Source of the DNA: Microlunatus kandeliicorticis
Lineage (GTDB): Bacteria > Actinomycetota > Actinomycetes > Propionibacteriales > Propionibacteriaceae
NCBI RefSeq assembly: GCF_014137855.1
Contig: NZ_JACGWT010000001.1
Coordinates: 496,001 to 560,000, forward strand
DNA length: 64,000 nt
Direction: 5' to 3'
The notes under the pieces were generated by a model. That model did not search any database. It was given only the letters and a program-made list of their open reading frames with translations, and was not told the origin of the DNA. The position numbers and the translations under genes are program-made. Positions 19,944-28,240 of the stretch are shown here, piece after piece (position 1 is the stretch's first letter; the number at the start of each line of letters is the position of its first letter).

Positions 19944-20739
19944 ACTCGAACCAGGTCTGTCGGGCGGTGTCGGTGATCTCGCCCGGATCGGCAGGGGTCC
20001 GCGACAGGATGGAGTGTTTCTCCGCGGGCGTCGGGTTGCCGCTCGGGTCGGTGGGGTCGGCCGCGGCGCCGCCGGTGGCGGAGATCAGTGCGCCGTCGAG
20101 CTTCCAGTCGTCCTGCGCCCAGGTGAGGTCGATGGCGACGATCGGCCAGACCTGGTCGGTCACTCCAGCGGAGTCCTTGGTGACCTCGGGCGCCCAGATG
20201 TAGATGCGCGCCGCGGTGGCGGAATAGGAGCGGACGGCGTAGGCGCCACGCGCGGGCTCGGGCTGGTCCTCGCTCAGCGACGACATGCCGGAGCGGAGAT
20301 CGGCGAAGGACGCCTCGAGCTTGCCCTTGGCCGCGGCGTCAGTGGTGGTGGCGGCCGCCAGGCTGGCGGCAGTGGTTGCGTTCTTGATCCGGATCGAGTT
20401 CATCCACATCAGGTAGTTGGTGGCTGCGGCGATGGCGCCCGACCGGTCATGGGCGTAGCCGAGCGGCACTCCGTCCGGTCCGGTGGTGTGGCCGCCGGCG
20501 GCGGTGGTTACGTTGCCCGTGGTGAGCGCCGGCTCGGGCGACCCTTGCTGGTTCGTCGGGGAATAGCTCGGGCTCGGCGAAGGGGTCGGAGCCGCGGAGG
20601 TCGCCGGGGTCTGCGGAGTGGTGGGCGGCGGCGTGGCGGTCCCGCTCCGGCCGGCCGTGTAGGCCACGAGGGCGACGACTCCGAGCACGACGACCAGCCC
20701 GACGATCACGGCAACAGTCCGACGGGAGGTTTGGGCCAC
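19924..20739 (-). CDS. Bitopic VirB8/TcpC-like conjugation protein
   Basis: The 271-residue protein has one N-terminal membrane anchor (TVAVIVGLVVVLGVVALVAY, residues 8-27), a Pro/Thr/Ser-rich spacer to about residue 75 and an extracytoplasmic domain. Segments such as YLMWMNSIRIKNATTAASLAAA, RSYSATAARIYIWAPEV and WPIVAIDLTWAQDDWKLDG suggest an NTF2-like VirB8/TcpC fold. VirB8-type proteins scaffold the channel on the outer face of the membrane. Its 3' end overlaps the next gene by 20 bases. The fold assignment is by pattern and context, not alignment. Confidence 0.8.
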   Translation of the reverse strand: MAQTSRRTVAVIVGLVVVLGVVALVAYTAGRSGTATPPPTTPQTPATSAAPTPSPSPSYSPTNQQGSPEPALTTGNVTTAAGGHTTGPDGVPLGYAHDRSGAIAAATNYLMWMNSIRIKNATTAASLAAATTTDAAAKGKLEASFADLRSGMSSLSEDQPEPARGAYAVRSYSATAARIYIWAPEVTKDSAGVTDQVWPIVAIDLTWAQDDWKLDGALISATGGAAADPTDPSGNPTPAEKHSILSRTPADPGEITDTARQTWFEYADAPR

Positions 20740-20767
20740 GGTGCTCTCCTTCGCGTACCGCCTCGGC

Positions 20768-21139
20768 TCATGCTCCGGCGTTGTAGAAGAAGTTGATCAG
20801 AGTTGCCGAGATCCCGACCAGGAACGCAACGCCGAGCGAGGCGAAGATCCCGACCTTCCCTACGGTGCTGGCCTGGTGGAAGCCGAGCCGCGGCCCGATG
20901 GCGAGGATGAGCCCCGAGAGCAGCAGGCCGACCAGGCAGGCGACGATCGCGTAGAAGCCGATGGTGTTGATCAGGTCGCCGATCGCAGCGCTCCCGGGGG
21001 CGTTCTGCGCCCCGGCGGCGATGTCCGGGCCCTCCACCACGTTCTTGCCGCCCTTGGGTGCGGCGACAGCGACGGTAGGCGTCAGGACGCCGGCGAGCGT
21101 GACGTAGCCGATGGTGAGCAGGCGGACGAATCTGGGCAT
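20768..21139 (-). CDS. Small VirB2-like pilin/channel protein
   Basis: This 123-residue protein has a signal peptide (MPRFVRLLTIGYVTLAGVLT, probable cleavage after AVAA) and two hydrophobic helices (INTIGFYAIVACLVGLLLSG and VGIFASLGVAFLVGISATLI) joined by a short basic loop. That is the architecture of VirB2/TrbC pilins and of the small SCO6883-type proteins found at this position. CCGGAGG sits at good spacing before ATG 21139. It lies between the ParA-like gene and the VirB8-like gene on the same strand. Confidence 0.8.
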   Translation of the reverse strand: MPRFVRLLTIGYVTLAGVLTPTVAVAAPKGGKNVVEGPDIAAGAQNAPGSAAIGDLINTIGFYAIVACLVGLLLSGLILAIGPRLGFHQASTVGKVGIFASLGVAFLVGISATLINFFYNAGA

Positions 21140-21164
21140 GGGTCCTCCGGAGGGGATGGGCGGG

Positions 21165-21986
21165 TCAGCGCGGGATGGTGACGCGGTGGATGTCGAGACA
21201 CAGCTGGGTGAGGATCAGGCGAAGACTTGGTCGCAGCTGCCCGTGCGGCGGTAGCGACCCGAGGGGTCCGAGCGATCGATCCGCCGGCAGTCGCCGGACG
21301 GTGGTGGTGCGGATACCCAGCGCGGTGGCGGTCGCCCGGCTTCGCCGGTCTGACGACCCCAGCTGGTCGTTGATTACGACCACGGTCCGAGAACGAGGAA
21401 GCTCACCCGTCGAGTGCAGCCAGGCCAGCGCCGAGGCGAGATCGTTCAGGCTGTGCTGGTCCGGACGAACGACCAGCACAACGGCGGCCGAGGGCGATGC
21501 GGTGACGGCTCGCAGGCAGGGCGCAAGGCCAGCGGAAACGTCGAGGACGGCTAGCCCGGAGGTCTCGCTCGGGACTCCCGCTCGGTCCTGGAGGTCAACG
21601 AGCGGGCTAATGCCTTTCCACCTCCGCCGAATCGTGGTGACGGTGTCCGGTTCGACCTCGCCCACCACGAGCCGACGCATCGCGTGCTGCTGTGCGGGGA
21701 GCGCGGAAGCGAGGGTGCCGGCGATCAGCCCGACGAGCGTCGTACGGCCTACGCCGCCGGCCAGGCTGCAGACCAGGATGCGGTGGCTGTCCGGCCATTG
21801 GGCGTTGGCCAGCTGGTCCGCGGGCCACACCCTGTCGCGCCGTGGACCAGCCAGTCGTCGCACCGCGCGGTCTCCCCCCGAAGACGCGACCGCGGTCAGC
21901 CTCTGACCCCGAACGAGGTCGACCGAGACCGGGCGGGATCCGTATCCCGCGCCGACCGGCTCGGCGTACTCAAGGTCATCAGGCAT
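21165..21986 (-). CDS. ParA/MinD-like P-loop protein with a degenerate Walker A motif
   Basis: From ATG 21986 (MPDDLEYAEPVGAG) the product has 273 residues. The fold is recognisable from the P-loop SLAGGVGRTTL near residue 75, VLDVSAGLAP and LVVRPDQHSLNDLASAL. The deviant Walker A of the family is KGGxGKT; here both lysines are changed (AGGVGRT), so ATP hydrolysis may be lost or altered. It is first in the leftward transfer operon, perhaps placing the apparatus in the cell. A longer start at 22022 would cross the divergent promoter and is rejected. TACCAT (minus strand, 21999-21994) seven bases before the ATG suggests a leaderless transcript. Confidence 0.82.
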   Translation of the reverse strand: MPDDLEYAEPVGAGYGSRPVSVDLVRGQRLTAVASSGGDRAVRRLAGPRRDRVWPADQLANAQWPDSHRILVCSLAGGVGRTTLVGLIAGTLASALPAQQHAMRRLVVGEVEPDTVTTIRRRWKGISPLVDLQDRAGVPSETSGLAVLDVSAGLAPCLRAVTASPSAAVVLVVRPDQHSLNDLASALAWLHSTGELPRSRTVVVINDQLGSSDRRSRATATALGIRTTTVRRLPADRSLGPLGSLPPHGQLRPSLRLILTQLCLDIHRVTIPR

Positions 21987-21995
21987 GGTTGTAAT

Positions 21996-22011
21996 GGTAA
22001 CTGTAGTTAGG
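21996..22011. promoter_or_regulatory. Palindromic operator in the divergent ParA-like / 22016 promoter
   Basis: GGTAACT-GT-AGTTAGG differs from the perfect relaxase-site palindrome by two outer bases. It fills most of the 29 bases between two divergent start codons (ATG 21986 leftward, ATG 22016 rightward). It overlaps the leftward -10-like TACCAT and a weaker rightward TGTAGT (22002-22007). One bound protein would block both promoters and thus the whole transfer operon. Confidence 0.7.
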
Positions 22012-22015
22012 GCAC

Positions 22016-23383
22016 ATGCCAAGCGTGCTTTCTGACGATTTGGCTGCCTTCCGCCTCCGGAAGCGCTCTGGGCACGTATTCTTCGTCGGGTCCGGCCCCC
22101 TTTCAGAATCCGGAGCGCCTCCAGTGAGCAATGAGATCGAGCTGATCACCGACGACGAGGGAATCGCTGTCATCGGGGAGTCGTCGGCCGTCGAGCGCTT
22201 TCTCTCCTCAGCCAATCTGCCGTCCCGGGACCTCGGGCTGCACGAACGCCTGGGATCGGCCCTCAGCACGGGCGCAGGCCTCGCGCAGGCCGGCTCGGAG
22301 CTCGCGGCGACCTCGGGACGTTGGGTCAAGCTGACGGAGAAGTCGGCGCAAGCGATGAAGACCGGTCAGCTGATGACCGGCTCGTCCTCGGATGTCGCTC
22401 GGGCGATCGTTGTCGATAAGGGCAAGCAGACCAAGCACATCCTCGAGATCGTCAAGACGACAACGCCCACGTCGATGCTGACGAACCCGGCGATCCTGGC
22501 GGGTGCGGCCGGCATCATGGCCCAGTTGGCGATGCAGCAGACAATGGACGAGATCACCGACTATCTCGCCGTGATCGACGAGAAGGTCAGTGACGTCCTT
22601 CGCGCGCAACGGGACGCCGCGCTGGCTCAGCTGGTCGGCGTGGGCTCGGTCATCGACGAGGCGATGACGATCCGCGAACACACCGGCCGCGTGTCGGAGA
22701 CCACGTGGTCGAAGATCCAGGCCACCTCCCTGACGGTCGCACAGGCGCAGTCGTATGCCCTGTTCCAGCTCGACGCGCTGGCCCAGAAGATGGAGAAGAA
22801 GAAGCAGGCACCCGACCTGGCGAAGGTGACGAAGGAGGCCGAGGAGAAGGTCGGTGAATGGCTTGCCGTGCTGGCCCGCTGTTTCCAGCTTCAGGACGCG
22901 ATCGCCGTCCTGGAACTAGACCGCGTGCTCGACGCGAGTCCTGACGAACTCGACCGGCATCGCATCGCGCTGCAGGCCGCCCGCAGTCACCGGCGAGAGG
23001 CGATCGGGCGCAGCACCGAACGCCTGATGGCGCGGATGGATGCCGCGTCGGTGACCGCCGACGCACAGGTGCTCCTCCATCCGATCGCCTCCCACGCCGT
23101 GACGCGCTCGAGCAACCAGGTCGGAGACGGCGTCGTCGCTTTTCACGCCCGCCTGGGCATCGACTCGGACCGCCAGGCGCTCGAAGCGAAGGCATGGGTG
23201 GCGGCCGCCACTGACATGAAGGACCTCGCACTGGAGACAGGGGTCGACGGGGTCGAGGCCGCTCGACGGTTCGGGGTCAAGACCCTCGGCAGCGCGCGGA
23301 CCGCCGCCTCCAACGTCGGTGGTGGCCTGACCCAACGACTCGCACGGCGTAGGAAGGACGAGGATCCGGAGCCCGTTGACTGA
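22016..23383 (+). CDS. Hypothetical protein divergent from the transfer operon
   Basis: The 455-residue product begins MPSVLSDDLAAFRLRKRSGH. ATG 22016 is only 29 bases from the divergent gene and would be read from a leaderless transcript; GTG 22124 is a possible internal start. There is a hydrophobic patch around residues 155-180 (MLTNPAILAGAAGIMAQLAM). Long charged helical regions follow (LDALAQKMEKKKQAPDLAK, KEAEEKVGEWLAVLARC), so a coiled-coil cytoplasmic protein is likely. No catalytic motif is visible. Sharing an operator with the transfer genes ties it to conjugation control or mating. Confidence 0.75.
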   Translation: MPSVLSDDLAAFRLRKRSGHVFFVGSGPLSESGAPPVSNEIELITDDEGIAVIGESSAVERFLSSANLPSRDLGLHERLGSALSTGAGLAQAGSELAATSGRWVKLTEKSAQAMKTGQLMTGSSSDVARAIVVDKGKQTKHILEIVKTTTPTSMLTNPAILAGAAGIMAQLAMQQTMDEITDYLAVIDEKVSDVLRAQRDAALAQLVGVGSVIDEAMTIREHTGRVSETTWSKIQATSLTVAQAQSYALFQLDALAQKMEKKKQAPDLAKVTKEAEEKVGEWLAVLARCFQLQDAIAVLELDRVLDASPDELDRHRIALQAARSHRREAIGRSTERLMARMDAASVTADAQVLLHPIASHAVTRSSNQVGDGVVAFHARLGIDSDRQALEAKAWVAAATDMKDLALETGVDGVEAARRFGVKTLGSARTAASNVGGGLTQRLARRRKDEDPEPVD

Positions 23384-23507
23384 CATTGCGCGTCTCGGCA
23401 GGCCCAGGTTGTAATCGAAAGTTTGGTGGTTGAGCGTGCGCGCGTTCCACAGTTCAGCGATTGTGGGACACTCGCGCCGAGAGGACAGCTGGCCTGTGAG
23501 GAGGATC

Positions 23508-23951
23508 GTGGCGTCGGACGGCATCCCCGGCCTGGCCGAGAAGGTGAACCATCTCTTCGCCACCGTTCCGGCTCCCACCAGAAGCGGCTTGTACTCGAAC
23601 GACACGGCCGCCGCGGCGTTGGCTGAGCGCGGGATCACCGTGTCGGGTGTTCATCTGTCGCACCTGCGGTCCGGGCGTCGGGACAACCCGTCGGCGCGGC
23701 TGCTGGCCGCCATTGCCGAGCTCTTCGGGGTGCCGATCGGCTACTTCTTCGACCCGACCATGGAAGACACCCTCAACTCCGAGCTGGACGCGCTGTCGGC
23801 GATCAAGGACCCGCGGGCCAAGGAGCTGATGGTGCGGGCACAGGGCCTGAGCCCGGAGAGCATGGACCAGGTCACGGCGATGCTCGACCGGATCCGTGCT
23901 CTGGAAGGTTTGGACGGCGGCCCGGGCGGCAAGGCGAAGAAGTCGCGGTGA
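23508..23951 (+). CDS. EspR-like XRE-family DNA-binding regulator
   Basis: The frame opens at 23430, but GTG 23508 has a strong GAGGAGG at correct spacing and gives a 147-residue protein starting MASDGIPGLAEKVNHLF. The layout follows mycobacterial EspR: an N-terminal LAEKVNHLFATVPAP helix, a helix-turn-helix with GITVSGVHLSHLRSGRRDNPS, then LAAIAELFGVPIGYFFD. A C-terminal dimerisation part contains ELMVRAQGLSPESMDQVTAMLDRI. EspR-type proteins are dimeric nucleoid-associated regulators of secretion loci. This one is a candidate reader of the shared GGTAACT palindromes, which is untested. Its stop overlaps the next gene. Confidence 0.87.
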   Translation: MASDGIPGLAEKVNHLFATVPAPTRSGLYSNDTAAAALAERGITVSGVHLSHLRSGRRDNPSARLLAAIAELFGVPIGYFFDPTMEDTLNSELDALSAIKDPRAKELMVRAQGLSPESMDQVTAMLDRIRALEGLDGGPGGKAKKSR

Positions 23952-24958
23952 GGCTGCTCGTCCTCGGTGGCACGGGCTTCATCGGCCGTGCCGTGGTCGA
24001 GGCCGCCCTGAGCGCCGGGCACGAGGTGACGACCTTCAACCGCGGGGTGAGCGACACCGACGTCATGGGCGTGCAAGTGATCCGGGGCGACCGAGGAGAT
24101 GCCGAGTCGATCGCCGCGCTGGTCCGCTCCGGCCCTTGGTCCGTTGTGATCGACTGCTCCGGCTATGTCCCACGGAACGTGCTGGCGGTCACCCGAGCGC
24201 TCGAGCCGGTCGCCGGTCACCTCGTCTTCATGTCGTCGGTCAGTGCCTACGCCGGCTGGCCGGTCGCGCCGCTCGACGAGGCATCCCCGCTCCTCGAGGC
24301 GCCGGCCGACGCCGGGCCCGACTTCGGCACGGACACCGAGGACGGGCCCACCCGCTACGGCTACCAGAAGGCCGGGTGCGAGGCCGCCGTGCACGAGGTC
24401 TTCGGTCCGAGCCGGTCGACGGTTCTTCGTCCCGGTGTGGTGCTCGGGCCGCGCGAATATGTAGGTCGGCTGGTGTGGTGGCTCAACCGTGTCGCCACCG
24501 GGAAACGGGTGATCGCCCCTGCGCCAGCCGAACGCCACATCCAGCCCATCGACGTCCGCGACCTCGCCGACTTCACCCTCCGCTGCTCCGAGCTCCACCT
24601 GTCCCGAGCGTTCACCATCGCCGGCCCGGTGCGGCAGACCACGTTCAAGGATCTGATCGACGCCTGTCGCTCGGTCACCGGATCGAGTGCCGAGGTGAGC
24701 TGGGTGCCTCCCGACATCCTCACGCGCCTAGGTGTGCGGCAATGGTCGGAGCTGCCGCTGTGGCGCACGGCGGACGGCGTGTGGAAGCTCGACAGCACCC
24801 GTGCCTTCGACGCGGGGCTCAGCTCCCGTCCGATCGCCGGGACTGCAGCCGCGACCTGGTCGTGGATGCAGTTGGGCGGCCTCGTCGACGGCCGGGAACG
24901 CGCCTCGGAGATTGGATTGTCGCCGGCGCACGAGCAGGCTCTTCTCGCCGTCATCTGA
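23948..24958 (+). CDS. NAD-dependent epimerase/dehydratase (extended SDR)
   Basis: GTG 23948 overlaps the preceding stop (GTGA). The 336-residue product has the N-terminal nucleotide-binding motif VLGGTGFIGRAV (residues 5-16) and the catalytic pair in TRYGYQKAGCE (Tyr-x3-Lys, about 135-145). It ends with WSWMQLGG near the C-terminus. It probably acts on a nucleotide sugar or related substrate, but substrate residues cannot be assigned. Coupling to a regulator gene inside a conjugative element is unusual for a metabolic enzyme; it could be cargo or could modify the cell surface. Confidence 0.85.
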   Translation: MRLLVLGGTGFIGRAVVEAALSAGHEVTTFNRGVSDTDVMGVQVIRGDRGDAESIAALVRSGPWSVVIDCSGYVPRNVLAVTRALEPVAGHLVFMSSVSAYAGWPVAPLDEASPLLEAPADAGPDFGTDTEDGPTRYGYQKAGCEAAVHEVFGPSRSTVLRPGVVLGPREYVGRLVWWLNRVATGKRVIAPAPAERHIQPIDVRDLADFTLRCSELHLSRAFTIAGPVRQTTFKDLIDACRSVTGSSAEVSWVPPDILTRLGVRQWSELPLWRTADGVWKLDSTRAFDAGLSSRPIAGTAAATWSWMQLGGLVDGRERASEIGLSPAHEQALLAVI

Positions 24959-24989
24959 TGCAGGTGCGGTCGCAGCCGGGCCGGCGTGA

Positions 24990-25114
24990 TCAGGGAGCGA
25001 GGCCTCGCCGCTTGGCCTCCGCGACGGCCTCGGAGATACCCGCCCTGGCGGAGAGCACGACCCGAGGTCGCTCTGCTTTGTCCAGTCCACGCTGGCAGGA
25101 TCGACGATCGTCAT
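24990..25114 (-). pseudogene. Possible small gene with a frameshift in an AAA run
   Basis: ATG 25114 has an excellent AAAGGAAG ribosome-binding site and reads MTIVDPASVDWTK. At an ACAAAGC run the frame breaks. One extra A would continue it as KAERPRVVLSARAGISEAV and on to a TGA at 24990, giving about 42 residues. The second half resembles a charged amphipathic helix ending AKRRGLAP. Either a tiny gene is broken or the base call is wrong. It is convergent with the epimerase and lies downstream of no obvious partner. Confidence 0.35.
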
Positions 25115-25189
25115 GGTGCTTCCTTTCAAGCGGTTCGTGGGGCCACGGTACGGCTGCCTTCCGACAGTCCGACCTAGTCGAAGCTCGGG

Positions 25190-26548
25190 TCAATCGCCGA
25201 GCGGCCGCGGCTTCGCGGCTTCCGCGGCGAGTCGACCGGCAGCGAGGTAGGCCTCGGCCTGTTCCGCGAGCTCGCGTGCTTCCCGGTTCGCTTCCAGGGG
25301 TCGGAGGACCGTGAGCACGTTCTTGAGTCGGCCTGTTGTGGAGACCGTGCTGCGGTCAGGGCTCAGGTCGAGCGCGGGGGTTATCAGGGCTCGGGCGGTG
25401 GCGATGTCGCCGTCGAGCGCACTGGCAGCGGCGCCGTCGATGAGCAGGCCGTTGACCACGTTCGTCGACGGCGCTGGGTCGCTGACCAGGGCCCGGATCG
25501 CGCGGTAGGTCGTCTTGAGGGCCTGGTGTCCGTCGCCGACGCGCAGCCAGGCGGCTCCGGCGCACGCGGTGCCCCGGACGTAGCCGAAGGCGAACTCACC
25601 GCCGATGCCGTCGTGGAGGTCGTCACGAAGCCCCTCCATAAAGTCGAGCTGGGCGTTGGCGGCCCCGATCGAGGCACGGACGCCCTCGACGTTGCCGGCC
25701 ACGGCGTGAGCGCGGGCCTCGATGTGGTGCAGCCGGTAGCTGGGGGCACCCATTGGAGCGATCGCGAGGCCGTGGTCGACGTGGTCGAGGGCGAGCCGAG
25801 GGTCGGCCCGCCAGAACGCGAGCGTGGCCCGTAGACCGAGGGTCCAGGCGTGCAAGGAACTGTGTCCGGACATATCTGCATAGCTCGACGCGGTCCTTGC
25901 CAGCGTCTCGGCCGCATCCCACCGGTCGAGGTCGAAGGCGAGCGAGGCCATCAGCGCGTTCAGCTGGCCGAGCGAAGCGTAGAGGTCGACCAGCTCGGAC
26001 GGCCGTCGCGTCCGGTCCGCGAGCGTGCTGGCGACCTCGCTGACGTCGCGGGCGTGCCGCAGACCGGCCAGCCGCGACTCGGTGTCGTAGCCGTTGGCCA
26101 GACTCATGACCTCCTGGACCAGAGTCGGCAGCACGTCGGCCGACAGCCGTCCGGAGCGCAGCAGTGCCTCGGTCGAGGACTGCTGGGCGACGCGGCGGAT
26201 CCAGTCGCCGTCGGGCTCCGGTTCGGGTCGGGCACGGTCGATCGCCATCAGCAGCGAGAAACGTTCCCGCTCGGCAGGGGCGAGACCGGTCAGCACGGTG
26301 TCGAGCAGGGCTGCGGTCTCGGTGCGAAGCCGGCTGTCGGGCCGTTCGTGCCAGCGAGCGACACCGCGGGTCGAGAGGCCGAGGCGGTGGGCGAACGACT
26401 CCTGCGTCTCGCGAGTGGCCTCCTGCAGGGCGACGGCGAGCGCGCCGGTCCACTCGGTGACGGCCGTCGGACGTGCAGTGCCAGTTCGGTCTGGCTGCAG
26501 TGCCGGTTCATGGTCGACCGGATGGGGGAGCGGTTGGCTTCCAGCCAT
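25190..26548 (-). CDS. XRE-type regulator with C-terminal TPR-like repeats
   Basis: From ATG 26548 (MAGSQPLPHPVD) the product has 452 residues. The N-terminal helix-turn-helix includes ALQEATRETQESFAHRLGLSTRGVARW (about residues 35-61). The rest is an all-helical repeat region (LARTASSYADMSGHSSLHAW, AEQAEAYLAAGRLAAEAAK), as in actinobacterial XRE-TPR regulators that sense peptides or small ligands. The frame is open far upstream, but that part is antisense to the WhiB-like gene and is rejected. It is divergent from the WhiB-like gene, with 72 bases between. Confidence 0.82.
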   Translation of the reverse strand: MAGSQPLPHPVDHEPALQPDRTGTARPTAVTEWTGALAVALQEATRETQESFAHRLGLSTRGVARWHERPDSRLRTETAALLDTVLTGLAPAERERFSLLMAIDRARPEPEPDGDWIRRVAQQSSTEALLRSGRLSADVLPTLVQEVMSLANGYDTESRLAGLRHARDVSEVASTLADRTRRPSELVDLYASLGQLNALMASLAFDLDRWDAAETLARTASSYADMSGHSSLHAWTLGLRATLAFWRADPRLALDHVDHGLAIAPMGAPSYRLHHIEARAHAVAGNVEGVRASIGAANAQLDFMEGLRDDLHDGIGGEFAFGYVRGTACAGAAWLRVGDGHQALKTTYRAIRALVSDPAPSTNVVNGLLIDGAAASALDGDIATARALITPALDLSPDRSTVSTTGRLKNVLTVLRPLEANREARELAEQAEAYLAAGRLAAEAAKPRPLGD

Positions 26549-26620
26549 GACGATCAGGATGGGGCACGCCTCTGACAATCGGAAGCACCGATCGGCTCCC
26601 GCGCCGACGCGGCAGCACCG

Positions 26621-26974
26621 ATGAGCGACACACCGGTCGACGGGTCGGTGATCATGACGCTCGCGGAGCAGCAGTACCGGGCGTCGGTGATCCGGCAGCT
26701 GCAGATCAGCGTCGACTGGCAGCTGGTGGAGTGGGTCGACGGAGCGGCCTGCCGCGACAGCGGACGCGCTGATCGTCCGACCTGCGCACGCTGCCCGGTC
26801 CGGGCCGAGTGCCTGGCCGCGGCGCTGGTGGCCGGCGACACGGCCGAGTGGCGCGGGGGAGCAGACCGGGAGGAACGCGCCGGCCTGTGGGAAGACCTCG
26901 AGCGGGTCTACCTCGGCCATCGCGACCGCGGGTTCATGCAGCTGGACCGCTCGCTCACCGGGCGGTGGGGATGA
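26621..26974 (+). CDS. WhiB-like iron-sulfur transcription factor
   Basis: The 117-residue protein has four cysteines in a WhiB-like pattern: ACRDSG, then TCARCPVRAECLAA (C-x2-C-x5-C). They would hold a [4Fe-4S] cluster. The turn motif is WRGGADREERAGLW, replacing the usual GVWGG. WhiB-like proteins bind sigma factor and regulate transcription. It lacks a strongly basic C-terminal tail and ends RSLTGRWG. The stop overlaps the next start (ATGA). Mobile actinobacterial elements and phages often carry such proteins. Confidence 0.87.
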   Translation: MSDTPVDGSVIMTLAEQQYRASVIRQLQISVDWQLVEWVDGAACRDSGRADRPTCARCPVRAECLAAALVAGDTAEWRGGADREERAGLWEDLERVYLGHRDRGFMQLDRSLTGRWG

Positions 26975-28185
26975 CCTGGTCGGTGACCGTACCGGTGCGG
27001 CCGCTGCCACGGTGGTCTGGCGACCGGTGGTGCGCGGTCGAGGCCGCACGGACGGCGGTGCGCTGCCGGGACGATCTGGCCGTTTTCTATCGCAGCGCGA
27101 CGCTGCCGAAGCCAAGGAGACAGCTGCAACCGGCGCCGGTGGTTCGGCACCTCGCGCGTGCACTCACCGAGTGGGAAGACCTCCCCGACGGTGCGAGCGC
27201 GTCGGAGCTCACACGGCGCTCGCTGGAGCTGGGGCTGGCCGCGCAGCCGGTCCACGACCCGATCAGGCTGGCGGTCCGCTGTGGCGCCGACCGCTCGGAG
27301 CGTCTGCGCCGGCTGCCGGCGTACGTCCTCACCCCGGACATGGTCGACGTCTGCATCGCGGCCGCCAACACTCTCGACTACGACAACATCGCCGAGACAG
27401 TTCCGGAGCCCGACCTCACGTCGGGGTTCCTGCTGCTGCCCCAACCGCTGCCGATGTTGAGTGCGGGTACGGAGCACCTGATGTTGCCGCGGGCGCTGGC
27501 CTGGTTCCCCAGCCAGACCGTCGACCGCGGACGCGTCTGGGGTCCGGCCCACTTCGACAGCCTCGAAGACGTCCCGCTCGTTCCGACCACCCGGATGATG
27601 TGCTGGGGCGATCCCGGGGCCGACAACAGACTCGGTCCGCCGATGGCGCTGCTCGGTGACCACTGGTGGTCGGCCGGCCGGCACTACGCCGAGGACGAGC
27701 TCGCCGGATGTGTTGCCACCACACAGGCATTGGTCCGGAAGATGCGCGCGGATCGGACCGACCCGGGACCACCGAGGGCGGAACGGGTCGGCAGCCACAC
27801 CGCAGGTGAGCCGGTCAACGATCATGACTGCCACTTCTTGCCCCGGTTCCTGCTGGCGTTCTGGCGGCTGTGCGAGCAGTCTCTCACCGAGACCACGCCT
27901 CAGCACTCGACCGGACGCGGGCCTCGGCACCAGCAGGCCGGGGACCCGGCGGATGTGCGGGTCGTCGCGCTCCGGACGCGACGGTCACGGCAGTGCGAGC
28001 CGGACGCCTCCGGTCTCACGCCGCGGAGCTGGTCGCACCGCTGGATCGTGTCCATGCACCGACGACACCAGTGGTACCCCAGCGAAGGCCGGCACAAGAT
28101 CATCTTCGTCGGCCCGTACGTCAAGGGACCGGCTGATCGACCGCTGCAGCCCAGCCCCGAGACCGTCCGCGCACTGGCCCGCTGA
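26971..28185 (+). CDS. Hypothetical protein coupled to the WhiB-like gene
   Basis: ATG 26971 overlaps the WhiB-like stop. The 404-residue product is soluble with many Trp residues. The C-terminal part reads RVVALRTRR, then WSHRWIVSMHRRHQWYPSEG and KIIFVGPYVKGP. I have seen this arrangement in element-borne hypothetical proteins of actinomycetes but know no function. The spacing of Arg, His and Trp residues would suit nucleic-acid binding. The gene ends 55 bases before the next promoter palindrome. Confidence 0.7.
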   Translation: MTWSVTVPVRPLPRWSGDRWCAVEAARTAVRCRDDLAVFYRSATLPKPRRQLQPAPVVRHLARALTEWEDLPDGASASELTRRSLELGLAAQPVHDPIRLAVRCGADRSERLRRLPAYVLTPDMVDVCIAAANTLDYDNIAETVPEPDLTSGFLLLPQPLPMLSAGTEHLMLPRALAWFPSQTVDRGRVWGPAHFDSLEDVPLVPTTRMMCWGDPGADNRLGPPMALLGDHWWSAGRHYAEDELAGCVATTQALVRKMRADRTDPGPPRAERVGSHTAGEPVNDHDCHFLPRFLLAFWRLCEQSLTETTPQHSTGRGPRHQQAGDPADVRVVALRTRRSRQCEPDASGLTPRSWSHRWIVSMHRRHQWYPSEGRHKIIFVGPYVKGPADRPLQPSPETVRALAR

Positions 28186-28216
28186 AAGATCCTGGCGAAC
28201 ATCACTCGTGTCAAAT

Positions 28217-28232
28217 GGTAACTGTGGTTACC
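28217..28232. promoter_or_regulatory. Palindromic operator before the cell-wall hydrolase
   Basis: GGTAACT-GT-GGTTACC differs from the perfect relaxase-site palindrome at one arm position. Its right arm runs into TACCAT (28229-28234), a TANNNT -10-like element six bases before ATG 28241. The site therefore overlaps a probable leaderless promoter, as at the other two copies. Confidence 0.7.
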
Positions 28233-28240
28233 ATCTAGTC

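Noticed and set aside
26549-27163. N-terminal extension of the XRE-TPR regulator
   Set aside because: It runs antisense through the WhiB-like gene and has no domain; ATG 26548 gives the normal family start.
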